A stretch of DNA of 64,000 nt, taken from contig NZ_AP025487.1 in the NCBI RefSeq assembly GCF_024347475.1, positions 744,001 to 808,000 on the forward strand, given 5' to 3'. The notes under the pieces were generated by a model, which saw only the letters and a list, made by a program, of their open reading frames with translations, was not told the DNA's origin and searched no databases. The stretch comes from Vibrio fortis (GTDB taxonomy: Bacteria; Pseudomonadota; Gammaproteobacteria; Enterobacterales; Vibrionaceae). Below are positions 53,848-64,000 of this stretch, in pieces; the stretch's first letter is position 1; each line of letters begins with the position of its first letter. Made by a program: the position numbers and the translations under genes.

Positions 53848-54969
53848 TTAAGTCGCCTTTGAGAATGCTTTACGGTGAGTGTGGATAGACATCAAAATAC
53901 CAAAACCTGCCATCAATGTAACCATTGAAGTACCGCCATAACTCACGAGTGGCAGAGGTACACCTACCACCGGAAGAATGCCACTTACCATGCCGATGTT
54001 TACGAAAATATAAACGAAGAAGCTTAAAACAATACTGCCGCCCATCATTCGACCAAACGCCGTCTGCGCTTGGCTAGCGAGAATTAGCCCACGACCGATA
54101 ATGAATAGATAAATAGCGAGCAGGAATAGGATACCTATCATGCCCCATTCTTCGGCAATGACCGCAAAAATGAAGTCGGTATGACGCTCAGGGATAAACT
54201 CCAGTTGAGATTGCGTCCCTTGCAGCCAACCTTTACCTGAGATACCACCAGAACCAATCGCAATCTTACTTTGAATAATGTGGTAACCCGCGCCTAATGG
54301 ATCGGATTCCGGATCAAACAGCGTGCGAACACGAACCTTTTGGTATTCGCGCATTAAGAAGAACCATAGAATTGGGATAAATGCGCCCAAGGCTACAGCC
54401 GCGCTCGCAATGATCTTCCAACTGATACCTGCTAAGAAAATAACAAAGATGCCGGATGCGGCAATCAAGATTGATGTACCTAAATCGGGCTGCTTAGCGA
54501 TAAGAATGGTTGGAACAAACACCATCACCAGTGAGATCACTAGCGTCTGAAATGTGGGTGGTAGTGAACGCTTACCAATATAACGCGCCAGCATCAGCGG
54601 TACTGCAAGTTTGAGTAGTTCTGATGGTTGAAAACGGACAAAACCAAAATTCAGCCAGCGTTGTGCACCTTTAGAGGCCTCACCAAAGAACAGTACCCCG
54701 AGCAGCAATATTACACCGCCAGCAAACAGTACTGGAGCCAGTGTTTCATAGGTTCGCGGCGAAATCTGCGCGAGGAAGATCATCACACCCAGTGACAACG
54801 CCATACGCATTGCTTGGCGATCCATCATCGCCAAACTTTGGCCACTTGCGCTATACATAATAAGTAGCGCAAAACCCATGAGTACCAAAATGCCCAGTAG
54901 CAGTGGTAAATCAATATGGAATCGCTCAAATAGGGCGCGATTTTGACCAGTAGAGAGATCGAGTTTCAT
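53848..54969 (-). CDS. mrdB: Rod-shape peptidoglycan polymerase RodA
   Basis: SEDS-family glycosyltransferase of the elongasome, partner of PBP2. 373 residues with about ten membrane helices. [20 protein letters not shown] near residue 113, [32 protein letters not shown] (periplasmic loop, residues about 240-275) and [12 protein letters not shown] near 340 are typical. The start overlaps the mrdA stop by one base (TAATG). Confidence 0.97.
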   Translation of the reverse strand: MKLDLSTGQNRALFERFHIDLPLLLGILVLMGFALLIMYSASGQSLAMMDRQAMRMALSLGVMIFLAQISPRTYETLAPVLFAGGVILLLGVLFFGEASKGAQRWLNFGFVRFQPSELLKLAVPLMLARYIGKRSLPPTFQTLVISLVMVFVPTILIAKQPDLGTSILIAASGIFVIFLAGISWKIIASAAVALGAFIPILWFFLMREYQKVRVRTLFDPESDPLGAGYHIIQSKIAIGSGGISGKGWLQGTQSQLEFIPERHTDFIFAVIAEEWGMIGILFLLAIYLFIIGRGLILASQAQTAFGRMMGGSIVLSFFVYIFVNIGMVSGILPVVGVPLPLVSYGGTSMVTLMAGFGILMSIHTHRKAFSKAT

Positions 54970-56861
54970 TATTGTGTCGCCTTACTCTTATATTCGTCGC
55001 CCAAAACAATATGGTCGAAGATACGTCTCACAACAGGACCACCATTCGATGAACCACCACCGGCGTTCTCGAGTACGATAGTCACGATCGCTTTTGGATC
55101 ATCTAACGGTGCAAAGCCGGTAAAGAGTGCGTGGTCACGCAGGTGTTCTGCGATTTCATCTGCGTTGTACTCTTCGTCTTCTTTCAAACCAAACACTTGC
55201 GCGGTACCAGATTTACCCGCAGTCAGATAAGACATACCTTGGAAAGAGCGGCGAGCGGTACCTTTACGACCGTGGTTAACTAGCTTCATGCCTTCTTTAC
55301 CAATGTCCCAGAATCGTTGCTTCACACCTGTAATTGGTGGATAGGTCTCGATGTCAGACAGTGATTGCGTCTCAAGTGGTTGACCGTTTTCAATCGTTGC
55401 ACGTAGCAGGTGCGGTGCGATGACTTCACCTTCATGTACCAACACCGATGTTGCCTTAGCAATCTGCATTGGTGTTGCTGTCCAGTAGCCTTGTCCAATA
55501 CCAACTGGAATGGTGTCCCCTTGATACCATGGCACACGGTGACGAGCCATTTTCCAATCACGTGTAGGCATGTTGGCTTTACTCTCTTCGTGTATATCGA
55601 TACCCGTATAGTCACCAAAACCAAACATCATCATCCAGCTTGATAGACGATCAATGCCCATGTCAAAGGCGATTTGGTAGAAGAAGGTATCCACAGACTC
55701 TTCAATCGCTTTAACGATATCAACGGTGCCGTGTCCCCAGCGTAACCAGTCGCGGAATGGCTTGGTCTTTGAGTTCGGGATCTTCCAGTACCCTGGGTCA
55801 TTACGGGTGGTATTCGGCGTGATGACACCTTCTTGCAGTGCTGCGACGGCAATAAATGGTTTAATGGTCGATGCTGGTGGGTAGATACCCAGAGTCGCAC
55901 GGTTTACCAGTGGACGGTTTTTGTCGTTTAGAAGGGCGTTGTATCCCTTAGAGGAGATACCGTGCACGAACGCATTCGGGTCATAGCTTGGGCTTGATAC
56001 CATAGCAAGTACACCGTTGTCTTCCGGATCCAGCACCACGGCGGAACCACGACGCCCGTCGAGCAGTTTGTGGACGTAAAGTTGCAGGTCGATATCGAGG
56101 TTCAGCACAATATCTTTGCCCGGAATCGCAGGGACAAACTTCAATGTACGAATGACTCGGCCACGGCTGTTTACTTCCACTTCTTGGTAGCCAGCCGTGC
56201 CGTGCAGTATATCTTCGTAATAGCGTTCAATACCTAACTTACCGATGTCACGTGTCGCTTGGTAGTTAGCGTCTTTTTCTTCACGAACTAGACGTCGCAT
56301 ATCGCGGTCATTAATACGTGATACATAGCCAATTACGTGTGTAAGTACATCACCATATGGATAAAAGCGTTTGAGTGTGCCTGTTACCTCGACACCTGGG
56401 AACTTATGCTGGTTTACTGAAAAAACAGCCACTTGTTCTTCGGTCAGTTGGTTGAGAATCGGCACAGATTTGAAACGGCGCGTATTGCGACGTTCGCGGT
56501 TAAATCTTTCAACTCGTTCAGGGCTGATTTCTATAAGTTCTTGGAGACGCGCAATGGTGTCATCCATGTTCTTTATTTTTTCAGGAGTGATCTCGAGGTT
56601 GAATACTGGACGGTTTTCCGCCAGTAATACACCGTTTCGGTCATAAATTAGACCGCGAGTCGGTGCGATAGGGACAACCTTGATGCGGTTGTCGTTCGAG
56701 CGAGTTTTATAGTCTTGGTATTGGTTGACCTGAATGTTGTACAGGTTGGCAACCAAAATGCCCATCATGATTACAATGCCTATAAACGCAATAAAAGCAC
56801 GACTAGCAAATAGTCGTGCTTCTTCTTTGTAATCACGGATCTGGCTACGTTTACGTAACAT
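54969..56861 (-). CDS. mrdA: Penicillin-binding protein 2 (MrdA)
   Basis: Elongation-specific transpeptidase. 630 residues: a basic cytoplasmic start, one membrane helix at about 25-45 ([18 protein letters not shown]), a PBP dimerisation domain, and the transpeptidase domain with STIK ([12 protein letters not shown], near 329), SVD ([13 protein letters not shown], near 388) and KSG ([11 protein letters not shown], near 543). It lies directly after rlmH and before mrdB. Confidence 0.97.
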   Translation of the reverse strand: MLRKRSQIRDYKEEARLFASRAFIAFIGIVIMMGILVANLYNIQVNQYQDYKTRSNDNRIKVVPIAPTRGLIYDRNGVLLAENRPVFNLEITPEKIKNMDDTIARLQELIEISPERVERFNRERRNTRRFKSVPILNQLTEEQVAVFSVNQHKFPGVEVTGTLKRFYPYGDVLTHVIGYVSRINDRDMRRLVREEKDANYQATRDIGKLGIERYYEDILHGTAGYQEVEVNSRGRVIRTLKFVPAIPGKDIVLNLDIDLQLYVHKLLDGRRGSAVVLDPEDNGVLAMVSSPSYDPNAFVHGISSKGYNALLNDKNRPLVNRATLGIYPPASTIKPFIAVAALQEGVITPNTTRNDPGYWKIPNSKTKPFRDWLRWGHGTVDIVKAIEESVDTFFYQIAFDMGIDRLSSWMMMFGFGDYTGIDIHEESKANMPTRDWKMARHRVPWYQGDTIPVGIGQGYWTATPMQIAKATSVLVHEGEVIAPHLLRATIENGQPLETQSLSDIETYPPITGVKQRFWDIGKEGMKLVNHGRKGTARRSFQGMSYLTAGKSGTAQVFGLKEDEEYNADEIAEHLRDHALFTGFAPLDDPKAIVTIVLENAGGGSSNGGPVVRRIFDHIVLGDEYKSKATQ

Positions 56862-56867
56862 TAACGC

Positions 56868-57338
56868 TTATTCTCGGTGATACGGGTGATTAGCTGTGAT
56901 GCTCCAAGCTCGGTACAGGCTTTCTGCCATGATAACGCGCACAAGAGGGTGCGGTAGAGTCAGAGCTGACAGAGACCAACTTTGATCTGCGGCTGCTTTA
57001 CATGCTGGAGCTAGACCTTCTGGGCCACCAATTAGGATAGAAACGTCACGTCCATCCAGTTTCCAGCTCTCTAGCTGTTCAGCAAGCTGTGGTGTATCCC
57101 ATTTTCTGCCTGGGATATCGAGCGTCACAATTCGGCTGCCTTTTGGCACCGCTGCTAGCATGGCTTCGCCTTCTTTTTGCAGAATACGTGCAATGTCAGC
57201 ATTTTTGCCGCGTTTGCCCGCTGGGATCTCGACCAATTCCAGTGGCATATCGTGTGGGAAGCGACGCTTATACTCTTGAAAGCCTTCTTCAACCCATTTT
57301 GGCATTTTGGTGCCAACGGCAATTAATTGGATCTTCAC
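56868..57338 (-). CDS. rlmH: 23S rRNA (pseudouridine(1915)-N(3))-methyltransferase RlmH
   Basis: 156-residue SPOUT methyltransferase that modifies pseudouridine 1915 in helix 69 using SAM. The N-terminus [19 protein letters not shown], then [13 protein letters not shown] near 102 and [18 protein letters not shown] near 128 with the knotted SAM site, are hallmark segments. It is 3 bases after rsfS. Confidence 0.97.
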   Translation of the reverse strand: MKIQLIAVGTKMPKWVEEGFQEYKRRFPHDMPLELVEIPAGKRGKNADIARILQKEGEAMLAAVPKGSRIVTLDIPGRKWDTPQLAEQLESWKLDGRDVSILIGGPEGLAPACKAAADQSWSLSALTLPHPLVRVIMAESLYRAWSITANHPYHRE

Positions 57339-57341
57339 AGA

Positions 57342-57659
57342 TTAGCCCCACAGCTTTTCTAGTTGGTACAGCTCGCGTTGCTCAGCTTGCATCACGTGAA
57401 GCATGCTGGTGCCCATATCTAGGACAACCCATTCACCTTCTTGTTCCCCGTCCATACCTAGAGGCTCTAGTCCGACTTTTTTCACTTCACTTGCGACATG
57501 TTCTGCGATAGAAGCGACGTGGCGCTTTGAAGTACCAGTACAAACGATCATGTAGTCTGTCACACTGGATTTACCTTCAACGTCGATTGTGATGATCGAC
57601 TCTGCTTTCATGTCGTCGGCTTTATCTGCAAGAAAATCTCTTAGTTCTTCACGTAACAC
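57342..57659 (-). CDS. rsfS: Ribosomal silencing factor RsfS
   Basis: 105-residue protein that binds L14 on the 50S subunit and blocks subunit joining in starvation. It contains ITIDVEGKSSVTDYMIVCTGTS and EWVVLDMGTSMLHVM, the typical segments. In E. coli nadD lies nearby between holA and rsfS; here holA is directly upstream with no nadD. Confidence 0.96.
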   Translation of the reverse strand: MLREELRDFLADKADDMKAESIITIDVEGKSSVTDYMIVCTGTSKRHVASIAEHVASEVKKVGLEPLGMDGEQEGEWVVLDMGTSMLHVMQAEQRELYQLEKLWG

Positions 57660-57708
57660 AGGGTGTTCCTTAAATCTTAATTTTGCGACTCAAAATCATA
57701 TCACGCTT

Positions 57709-58734
57709 TTATGCGGGAAAGGGGATTGAAGCCGAAGGGATACAAAACTCAACACTCAATTGGTGAATGAGTGGCCAAGGTGATTGCTCATATTGGGTTT
57801 TAGAGAGCAATTCAGCTTGAGTAAGCAGTGCAAACAGAGAGTGTAACTGAGTCACTGAAACTCGTGTTAGCGCTGCGTTATAAAGGGGTTTCTTTGATTG
57901 CCAAATACGGTGTTTCTCAAACACTTGTCCGATAGGCATCTGCTGCATTTGTTGTTGCATTTGAAGCAGCAGCGCTAGCTCTCTTTGAATACTGCGCAAA
58001 AGGATCACCGCTTCCACACCTTCCGCCTCTAGTTGGCGCAAAATGCGTTGTGCTCGATTACCTTTGCCGGCTAGCAAGGCATCTACCCAATGGAAAGGGG
58101 TAAAGTGATTGTGACGACTTAGCGACTCTTCAAGTCTAACTAAGGTCAACTTGCCATCAGGGTATTGCAGTGCCAGTTTCTCTAGGCTTTGGGTCAATGC
58201 AAACAGGTTGCCTTCGTGCCATTGAGCCAGCATTTGTGTGGCCTCGGCGTCGGGCTGTAAACCGATTTGGCGACAACGAGCTTGAACAAACTGAGGCAAA
58301 CGGCCAACGTCAGGCGTAAGACAACTTACCCAGTGACCTTGGCTCGAAAGTGCCTTAAACCACTTAGCATTTTCTTGTGCCTTGGTAAGCTTAGTGCCGA
58401 TCAACACCAGCATGATATCTTCGTGCAGTTGTTCTGCAAGCGCCAATAGCTCTTTTGCGATAGCGGCGTTGACACCAGACTCAGGCAATTCCAGCTCGAT
58501 GAGTTGACGGCTAGAGAACAGGCTTAGTGCTTGGGTACAGTCGTAAACATCGTTCCAATCTAGGCTGCTGTCGATAGCAAAGCGGTGACGTTCTTCGAAG
58601 CCTTGCTCTTTGGCGGCTTTCTGAATCGATTCGCGGCTTTCTTGAAGCAATAGCGGTTCGTTACCAAAGATCAAATAAACGCGACTTAGCTGCTTACTTA
58701 ATTGCTCTGATAAGCGGTCTGCAAAAATACGCAT
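57709..58734 (-). CDS. holA: DNA polymerase III delta subunit (HolA)
   Basis: Clamp-loader subunit that opens the beta clamp. 341 residues, no functional Walker motif as expected. YLIFGNEPLLLQESRESI near residue 21 and DWNDVYDCTQALSLFSSRQLIELELP near 60-85 contain the clamp-opening Leu/Phe pair (SLFSSRQ). It follows lptE by 9 bases. Confidence 0.95.
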   Translation of the reverse strand: MRIFADRLSEQLSKQLSRVYLIFGNEPLLLQESRESIQKAAKEQGFEERHRFAIDSSLDWNDVYDCTQALSLFSSRQLIELELPESGVNAAIAKELLALAEQLHEDIMLVLIGTKLTKAQENAKWFKALSSQGHWVSCLTPDVGRLPQFVQARCRQIGLQPDAEATQMLAQWHEGNLFALTQSLEKLALQYPDGKLTLVRLEESLSRHNHFTPFHWVDALLAGKGNRAQRILRQLEAEGVEAVILLRSIQRELALLLQMQQQMQQMPIGQVFEKHRIWQSKKPLYNAALTRVSVTQLHSLFALLTQAELLSKTQYEQSPWPLIHQLSVEFCIPSASIPFPA

Positions 58735-58743
58735 CAGTTAACC

Positions 58744-59364
58744 TTATTGAGCAGACTTAGCTGAATCTGGGGTTACCTCAACATTTTTGATGTTGTACTG
58801 CTTCTCTAGCTCTTTCACTTGAACCTCTTCTAGGTCTTCAAGGTTCATGCTGTTCGCAGCAAGGTTGGCTTTAAGACGCGCCATTTGACGTAGGATTTGG
58901 CTTGCTGCTAGCTTGCGCATCTCATCTTCAATCATGTCTCTTTCAACAGATTTTGCCAGTGCAGTTAGAGGGTTATCTAGGTAGCTGCGGGTAACGCTAG
59001 TGGTAAAGGTTTTGTCGCCTAGTTCTGGAATCGTCACGCGGTAAGATGCGTTAAAAGTCAGTTCTTTTTCCGCAGCACGTGTATTTTGGTATAGCGAGAG
59101 CGTACGCTCATTAACGCTTTCGCTCAGCAGGTGCAGGTTCGGCGTTTTGCTAGTTGGCGCGACAATGTCTACGTTGCTCATACGCAGTTGGCTTTTCACC
59201 ATACGCGTAAATGTGCTGTATTGATCGTAACTTGATACAGAGATCTTGTTGAGTTCTTCTGGTACAGAATAGTCACCACGTAGGTGAAAACCACAGGCTG
59301 AGAGTAGGCTAACAGATAGAACAACGAACGTAGCTTTTAACGAAGACAGTGAAATCAGGCGCAT
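58744..59364 (-). CDS. lptE: LPS-assembly lipoprotein LptE
   Basis: Plug of the LptD translocon that inserts lipopolysaccharide in the outer membrane. 206 residues; lipoprotein signal ending in LLSACGFHLRG (lipobox LSAC near residue 24). The DNPLTALAKSVERDMIEDEMRKLAAS segment (residues about 130-155) is family-typical. It lies between leuS and holA as in E. coli; a leuS terminator and a 211-base gap precede it. Confidence 0.95.
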   Translation of the reverse strand: MRLISLSSLKATFVVLSVSLLSACGFHLRGDYSVPEELNKISVSSYDQYSTFTRMVKSQLRMSNVDIVAPTSKTPNLHLLSESVNERTLSLYQNTRAAEKELTFNASYRVTIPELGDKTFTTSVTRSYLDNPLTALAKSVERDMIEDEMRKLAASQILRQMARLKANLAANSMNLEDLEEVQVKELEKQYNIKNVEVTPDSAKSAQ

Positions 59365-59462
59365 TATTTGATGGCTCTCATAAAATGGATTACTTATTTA
59401 AAGGCTTTATGTTTAGGGTGTAACCGTATTTGGAATCACTAATACAAAAGCGCTTAAATAAG

Positions 59463-59489
59463 TAGACAGGGTGGGGTGCACCCTGTCTA
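59463..59489 (-). terminator. Hairpin after leuS, probable terminator
   Basis: Eleven-pair stem TAGACAGGGTG / CACCCTGTCTA; on the minus strand followed by CTTATTTAAG, a weak T tail, so some readthrough into lptE-holA is likely. Confidence 0.7.
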
Positions 59490-59575
59490 TTGACTGCGAA
59501 TTGGTAATTAAGTTCTTTAATTCCTATCGCATTGCGAGCGTTAACTCAACGAATCAGTCACGATGTGACGAACGC

Positions 59576-62149
59576 TTAGTTAGCAACGATGTTCAGTAGC
59601 TTACCTGGAACGTAGATAACTTTACGTACCGTTTTGCCGTCTGTGAACTTAGTAACGTTCTCATCGTTTAGACCTAGAGCTTCAATATCTTCTTTAGAGA
59701 TATCCGCTGGTACAGTCAGTTTCGCACGTAGCTTGCCGTTCACTTGAACGATGATTAGCTTCTCGTCTTCTACAAGTGCTTTTTCATCGTGAGTTGGCCA
59801 TGTCGCGTTGTCGATGTCTTCTTGACCCAGAGCTGCCCACATTTCGTAAGAGATGTGTGGAGTGATTGGGTAAAGCATTGCAACAACAGCTTTTAGTGCT
59901 TCATCAAGGATTGCACGATCTTGCGCAGATTCTTGAGGTGCTTTCGCTAGCTTGTTCATCAGTTCCATGATTGCAGCGATAGCTGTGTTGAATGTTTGAC
60001 GACGAGCGATATCGTCAGTCACTTTCGCGATTGTCTTGTGAACATCACGACGTAGTGCTTTTTGGTCACCAGAAAGTGCAGATGTGTCTACTGCTTCTGC
60101 CGCGCCTTTCGATGCGTGCTCGTTAACTAGCTTCCAAACACGTTTCAGGAAGCGGTTAGCCCCTTCTACGCCAGACTCTTGCCACTCAAGCGTCATGTCT
60201 GCAGGTGATGCAAACATCATGAATAGACGTACTGTATCAGCACCGTACTTGTCTACCATCTCTTGTGGGTCGATACCGTTGTTCTTCGACTTAGACATTT
60301 TGATCATGCCTGAGTGTGTTACGTCACGGCCTTCGTTATCTTTAGCAGAAGTGATGCGACCTTTGCCGTCACGCTCTACAGCAACGTCAGTTGGTGCAAC
60401 CCACTCTTTACCGCCTTTGTCGTTCTCGAAGTAGAACGCATCCGCTAGTACCATGCCTTGACACAGTAGTTGCTTGAACGGTTCGTCAGAGGTCACGTAA
60501 CCTGCGTCACGTAGCAGTTTGTGGAAGAAGCGTGAGTACAATAGGTGCATACAAGCGTGCTCGATACCACCGATGTACTGGTCTACTGGTAGCCAGTAGT
60601 TTGCTTTTTCTGGATCTAGGATGTCATCTGCTTGTGGTGAACAGTAACGTGCGTAGTACCAAGAAGATTCCATGAACGTATCGAACGTATCTGTCTCACG
60701 TAGAGCAGGTTCGCCGTTAAATGTTGTCTTCGCCCATTCTTTGTCTGCTTTGATTGGGCTTGTTACGCCGTCCATTACCACGTCTTCAGGAAGAATCACT
60801 GGTAGTTGGTCAGCAGGTACTGGGTGAACTTCACCATCTTCAGTCGTTACCATTGGGATTGGTGCGCCCCAGTAACGTTGACGAGATACACCCCAGTCAC
60901 GTAGACGGAAGTTTACTGTCTTAGTACCTTTGCCTTCAGCTTCTAGCTTCGCTGCAATTGCATCGAATGCCGCTTGGAATTCAAGACCGTCGAACTCACC
61001 TGAATCAAATAGAACGCCTTTCTCTGTGTACGCTTCTTCAGAGATGTTTAATTCGCTATCGTCAGCAGGCTTAATCACAGGAATGATGTCTAGGCCATAT
61101 TTAGTTGCGAACTCGTAGTCACGTTGGTCGTGTGCAGGTACTGCCATTACAGCGCCTGTACCGTAGTCCATCAGTACGAAGTTAGCTACGTAAACTGGTA
61201 CTTCACGACCGTTCAATGGGTGAATAGCAGTAAGGCCAGTCGCCATACCTTTCTTCTCCATTGTCGCAAGTTCAGCTTCCGCTACTTTGTTGTTTTTACA
61301 CTCGTCGATGAATGCTGCAAGTTCAGGGTTGTTCTCTGCCGCTACTGATGCAAGAGGGTGGCCCGCTGCGATACCTACGTAAGTCACACCCATTAGTGTG
61401 TCAGGACGTGTTGTGTAAACTTCTAGGTCTTGTTGACCTTTCACTTCAAACTTCAGTTCAACGCCTTCAGAGCGACCGATCCAGTTGCGCTGCATGGTCT
61501 TAACCATCTCAGGCCAACCGTCTAGGTTATCTAGGTCGTCTAGTAGTTCTTGAGCGTATTCAGTGATCTTAATGAACCACTGTGGAATCTCTTTTTGTTC
61601 TACTGGAGTGTCACAACGCCAGCAGCAACCATCTTCAACCTGCTCGTTTGCAAGTACAGTTTGGTCGTTTGGACACCAGTTAACCGAAGAAGTCTTCTTG
61701 TAAACCAAACCTTTTTCGTAAAGCTTAGTGAAGAACTCTTGTTCCCAGCGGTAGTACTCTGGCGTACACGTTGCGAACTCACGGTTCCAGTCGTAACCAA
61801 AGCCAAGAAGCTTAAGTTGGTTCTTCATGTACTCGATGTTTTCGTAAGTCCATGGCGCAGGCGCTGTGTTGTTCTTAACCGCTGCGTTTTCTGCAGGTAG
61901 GCCGAATGCATCCCAACCGATTGGTTGCATTACGTTTTTGCCTTGCAGACGTTGGAAACGAGATACCACATCACCGATTGTGTAGTTACGCACGTGACCC
62001 ATGTGCAGTCGACCACTTGGGTATGGGAACATGGATAGACAGTAGAATTTTTCTTTGTTTGGGTCTTCACTTACAACAAAGGTCTTGTTGTTATCCCAGT
62101 GCTGTTGAACTTTCTGTTCAATTTCTTGCGGATTGTATTGTTCTTGCAT
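59576..62149 (-). CDS. leuS: Leucyl-tRNA synthetase
   Basis: Class I aminoacyl-tRNA synthetase, 857 residues. The HIGH motif appears as HMGH ([16 protein letters not shown] near residue 47), and KMSKS as [11 protein letters not shown] near 615. An editing domain (CP1) with [13 protein letters not shown] near 245 and [18 protein letters not shown] near 335 is present. Upstream lies a 160-base gap toward a divergent zinc-ribbon gene; a small AGTCTG/CAGACT hairpin is found there (62180-62198). Confidence 0.98.
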   Translation of the reverse strand: MQEQYNPQEIEQKVQQHWDNNKTFVVSEDPNKEKFYCLSMFPYPSGRLHMGHVRNYTIGDVVSRFQRLQGKNVMQPIGWDAFGLPAENAAVKNNTAPAPWTYENIEYMKNQLKLLGFGYDWNREFATCTPEYYRWEQEFFTKLYEKGLVYKKTSSVNWCPNDQTVLANEQVEDGCCWRCDTPVEQKEIPQWFIKITEYAQELLDDLDNLDGWPEMVKTMQRNWIGRSEGVELKFEVKGQQDLEVYTTRPDTLMGVTYVGIAAGHPLASVAAENNPELAAFIDECKNNKVAEAELATMEKKGMATGLTAIHPLNGREVPVYVANFVLMDYGTGAVMAVPAHDQRDYEFATKYGLDIIPVIKPADDSELNISEEAYTEKGVLFDSGEFDGLEFQAAFDAIAAKLEAEGKGTKTVNFRLRDWGVSRQRYWGAPIPMVTTEDGEVHPVPADQLPVILPEDVVMDGVTSPIKADKEWAKTTFNGEPALRETDTFDTFMESSWYYARYCSPQADDILDPEKANYWLPVDQYIGGIEHACMHLLYSRFFHKLLRDAGYVTSDEPFKQLLCQGMVLADAFYFENDKGGKEWVAPTDVAVERDGKGRITSAKDNEGRDVTHSGMIKMSKSKNNGIDPQEMVDKYGADTVRLFMMFASPADMTLEWQESGVEGANRFLKRVWKLVNEHASKGAAEAVDTSALSGDQKALRRDVHKTIAKVTDDIARRQTFNTAIAAIMELMNKLAKAPQESAQDRAILDEALKAVVAMLYPITPHISYEMWAALGQEDIDNATWPTHDEKALVEDEKLIIVQVNGKLRAKLTVPADISKEDIEALGLNDENVTKFTDGKTVRKVIYVPGKLLNIVAN

Positions 62150-62309
62150 CGATGATGTCCGGTTATCTTGGAATTTGTGAGTCTGGTTTGATCAGACTTT
62201 AATAGATCGTCATAGAATACCTAAAGGAACGAACTACAACAATAGCTATACCTGTCATACTCTCATTATCTCGGGTATTGATTTAGGTCTGCAATCTTGA
62301 GGAGGACTT

Positions 62310-62780
62310 ATGCCAAAGAAAAAAGCACTCTATGAAGAGTTAGTGGAAGACGTTATTGAAACACTCAAGCATAGCCCTGAAGAGCTCAACAATAAGATTG
62401 AAACGTCAGGCAAGCTTGCAAAAGCCGCGAATGATATGACGAAAGACGAGCTATCGCTGATCTCGGCTTATGTTAAATCGGATCTGAAAGAGTTCTCTGA
62501 AAACTATGAAGAGAGCAAAAGCGGCCCGTTTTATTTGATGATTGCAGATTCAATCTGGCATGGCTTGTTGGAAATCACCGACCGTACCAAGGTGGAATGG
62601 GTGGAGCTATTTCAAGATTTGGAACACCAAGGGCTCTATCAAGCCGGGGAAGTGATCGGTTTAGGGCGTTTGATCTGTGACGATTGTGGCCATCAAACGG
62701 AGTACAACCATCCAACAACCATCATTCCATGCATCAAATGCGGTGGTAAAGGTTTCAGCCGCAAAGCGCTCAAACCATAG
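62310..62780 (+). CDS. ybeL: Zinc-ribbon protein of the YbeL family (DUF1451)
   Basis: 156 residues: helical N-terminal two thirds (YEELVEDVIETLKHSPEEL), then a C-terminal zinc ribbon with CDDCGHQTEY and CIKCGGKGFSRK, i.e. two CxxC pairs. AGGAGGA stands ahead of the ATG, a strong ribosome site. Function unknown. Divergent from leuS and converging on lnt. Confidence 0.92.
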   Translation: MPKKKALYEELVEDVIETLKHSPEELNNKIETSGKLAKAANDMTKDELSLISAYVKSDLKEFSENYEESKSGPFYLMIADSIWHGLLEITDRTKVEWVELFQDLEHQGLYQAGEVIGLGRLICDDCGHQTEYNHPTTIIPCIKCGGKGFSRKALKP

Positions 62781-62802
62781 CGCCCCCTCCAACATAAACA
62801 AA

Positions 62803-62830
62803 AAGGGTTGACCCAGTAGGCCAACCCTTT
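62803..62830. terminator. Terminator between ybeL and lnt
   Basis: Nine-pair stem AAAGGGTTG / CAACCCTTT (62803-62811 with 62822-62830) with a 10-base loop. Between converging genes and A/T-flanked on both sides. Confidence 0.82.
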
Positions 62831-62839
62831 AAGGTTTTA

Positions 62840-62916
62840 TCTCGAATCTCGAATCTCGAATCTCGAATCTCGAATCTCGAATCTCGAATCTCGAATCTCG
62901 AATCTCGAATCTCGAA
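62840..62916. repeat. Tandem 7-bp repeat, eleven units
   Basis: Eleven perfect copies of TCTCGAA. The array begins 9 bases after the terminator and ends one base before the lnt stop codon (CTA, 62918-62920). Confidence 0.97.
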
Positions 62917-62917
62917 T

Positions 62918-64000
62918 CTAGCTTTTCTCTCTCAAGCGCCAGCCGATTACTAAACTCAATAGCACCCAAACGTAAAGTGGCCACGTTCCGACAACACGAT
63001 AAGGTGTTTGACCATCGGTAGAGATAAGTTCAGCTTTTAGTACTGCGGTCTCGAACTGTGGTACTTGCTCAACGATGTTGCCTTTGTGGTCAGTTACCGC
63101 TGTCACACCGTTATTGGTAGAGCGAATCACGGGCTTACCGAGCTCTAGAGCACGCATTTGCGCAATCTCCATGTGTTGCAAGGGGCCAATAGAGCGACCA
63201 AACCAAGCATCATTAGAGAGCGTTAGAATGAAGTCAGTATCTTCGGTCACATTCTGGCGAACCTGATCATTGAAGATGATTTCATAACACAGTGCAGGTG
63301 CTAGGTGACGACCATTAGCCACAATGTTTGGCTGAATGAAATCACCGCGACTAAACGACGACATTGGCAAATTGAAGAATGGAGCCAGTGGGCGCAAGAT
63401 GTCCTCAAATGGCACAAACTCACCAAACGGCAATAGGTGGTGTTTGTGGTAGCGCTCGCTTGGGTCATAGCTGTATTCTCCGTATGGATTTACCCCAAGA
63501 GAGAGAATACTGTTGTAGTACTTCTTGTCTTCAGACTGGTTGAGTACACCCGTGATGATCGAGCTGTTGTTCATCTTCGCTGCGCTATCAAGGTTGCGCA
63601 GAAATGAAGGGATCTCGACTTCAAAAGCTGGAATCGCTGCTTCTGGCCAGATGATGATGTCTGCACCCCAGTTATCGCGGCTCATATCGGTGTACTTCAT
63701 CATGGTCGGCCAGCGTTGACTTGGTAGCCACTTTAAGTCTTGGTCAACATTGCCTTGAATAAGTACTAGTGACGTCGTTTTGTCGGGATTCGGTGTCACC
63801 CAGTCGATGTTACGAATACCAAAACCTGCACTCAATAAAACCACAGGAATCAACCCCACACTCCAGGCTCTATTAATCGCAGTGTAAGCCAGTGCACTTG
63901 CCGAAACGATAACCGCTAGAGTAATCAGTTCCACACCACCAATCGGCGCAAATGAGCCAAGAGGAGACTCTATTTGGCTGTAGCCAAGCCACAACCACGG
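62918..64000 (-). CDS. lnt: Apolipoprotein N-acyltransferase, C-terminal part (runs off the window)
   Basis: Adds the third acyl chain to the N-terminal cysteine of lipoproteins at the inner membrane. 360 residues are visible; the frame is open to the right edge, and the first codons ([10 protein letters not shown]) show that the N-terminal membrane helices lie outside. The nitrilase-like catalytic domain carries the Glu of [10 protein letters not shown], the Lys of [14 protein letters not shown] and the Cys of [12 protein letters not shown], the full triad. A final membrane helix ([19 protein letters not shown]) ends the protein. The TAG stop abuts an 11-unit tandem repeat. Confidence 0.96.
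   Translation of the reverse strand, partial: PWLWLGYSQIESPLGSFAPIGGVELITLAVIVSASALAYTAINRAWSVGLIPVVLLSAGFGIRNIDWVTPNPDKTTSLVLIQGNVDQDLKWLPSQRWPTMMKYTDMSRDNWGADIIIWPEAAIPAFEVEIPSFLRNLDSAAKMNNSSIITGVLNQSEDKKYYNSILSLGVNPYGEYSYDPSERYHKHHLLPFGEFVPFEDILRPLAPFFNLPMSSFSRGDFIQPNIVANGRHLAPALCYEIIFNDQVRQNVTEDTDFILTLSNDAWFGRSIGPLQHMEIAQMRALELGKPVIRSTNNGVTAVTDHKGNIVEQVPQFETAVLKAELISTDGQTPYRVVGTWPLYVWVLLSLVIGWRLREKS

Noticed and set aside
61550..61900. 116-codon plus-strand frame antisense to leuS
   Set aside because: Lies opposite a fully conserved synthetase gene; Cys/Leu/Val-rich composition comes from reversed codons.
1..64000. Insertion sequences, prophage or integron cassettes
   Set aside because: No transposase, integrase, recombinase or phage structural gene, and no attC-like sites were seen; gene order is core-genome throughout.

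Overview
The window is a stretch of chromosome from a Vibrio or close relative (Vibrionaceae). The evidence is the six-gene nqr operon for the Na+-translocating NADH:quinone reductase with apbE and nqrM behind it, an OmpK-type outer-membrane protein, a DUF2850 gene beside argA, a long-form (343-residue) DapD, and moderate GC. Nearly all of it is core genome. I saw no insertion sequence, prophage, CRISPR array, rRNA or tRNA gene. Two genes run off the ends: a large exported-looking protein on the left and lnt on the right.

Layout. 1-4.2 kb: the end of a very large protein with calcium-binding aspartate-rich repeats, then a small DUF3332 lipoprotein. 4.3-8.8 kb (minus strand): dapD, a MarC-family membrane protein, a GGGtGRT-family protein paired with a NifU-like scaffold, and the SOS gene yebG. 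8.9-10.9 kb: a LysR regulator divergent from a TDT-family transporter. 11-20.8 kb: recC, recB and recD. 21.4-28.2 kb: argA, a DUF2850 gene, mltA, tcdA-csdE converging on csdA, then panE. 28.3-33.3 kb (minus): ompK, ampG, a periplasmic cyclophilin, yajG and rlmG. 33.4-41.5 kb (plus): bolA, nqrABCDEF, apbE-nqrM. 41.6-49.1 kb: a REC-REC-GGDEF protein, dinB, a RecQ-type helicase, a Gre-like factor, a YggN-family protein and a Na+-dependent transporter. 49.3-62.1 kb (minus): lipA, lipB, ybeD, dacA, rlpA, mrdB, mrdA, rlmH, rsfS, holA, lptE, leuS, which is the classic lipoate and cell-shape cluster. 62.3-64 kb: a ybeL-like zinc-ribbon gene converging on lnt.

The most interesting element is a sequence on the minus strand at 8243-8315 that matches the fluoride (crcB-type) riboswitch aptamer in its conserved segments and in a covarying pseudoknot. 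It precedes no known fluoride exporter. It leads instead into the NifU-like/GGGtGRT gene pair. Between aptamer and start codon lies a set of competing complementary segments, one of which is a 10-bp stem that buries the ribosome-binding region of the NifU-like gene. This suggests a fluoride-responsive two-gene system of unknown function.

Other signals are two microsatellite arrays (8-bp and 7-bp units), each placed between a minus-strand stop codon and a terminator with the same stem; a 13-bp perfect inverted repeat before apbE; an intra-operon terminator directly ahead of ampG; and a LacI-type palindrome in an otherwise nearly empty region between recD and argA.
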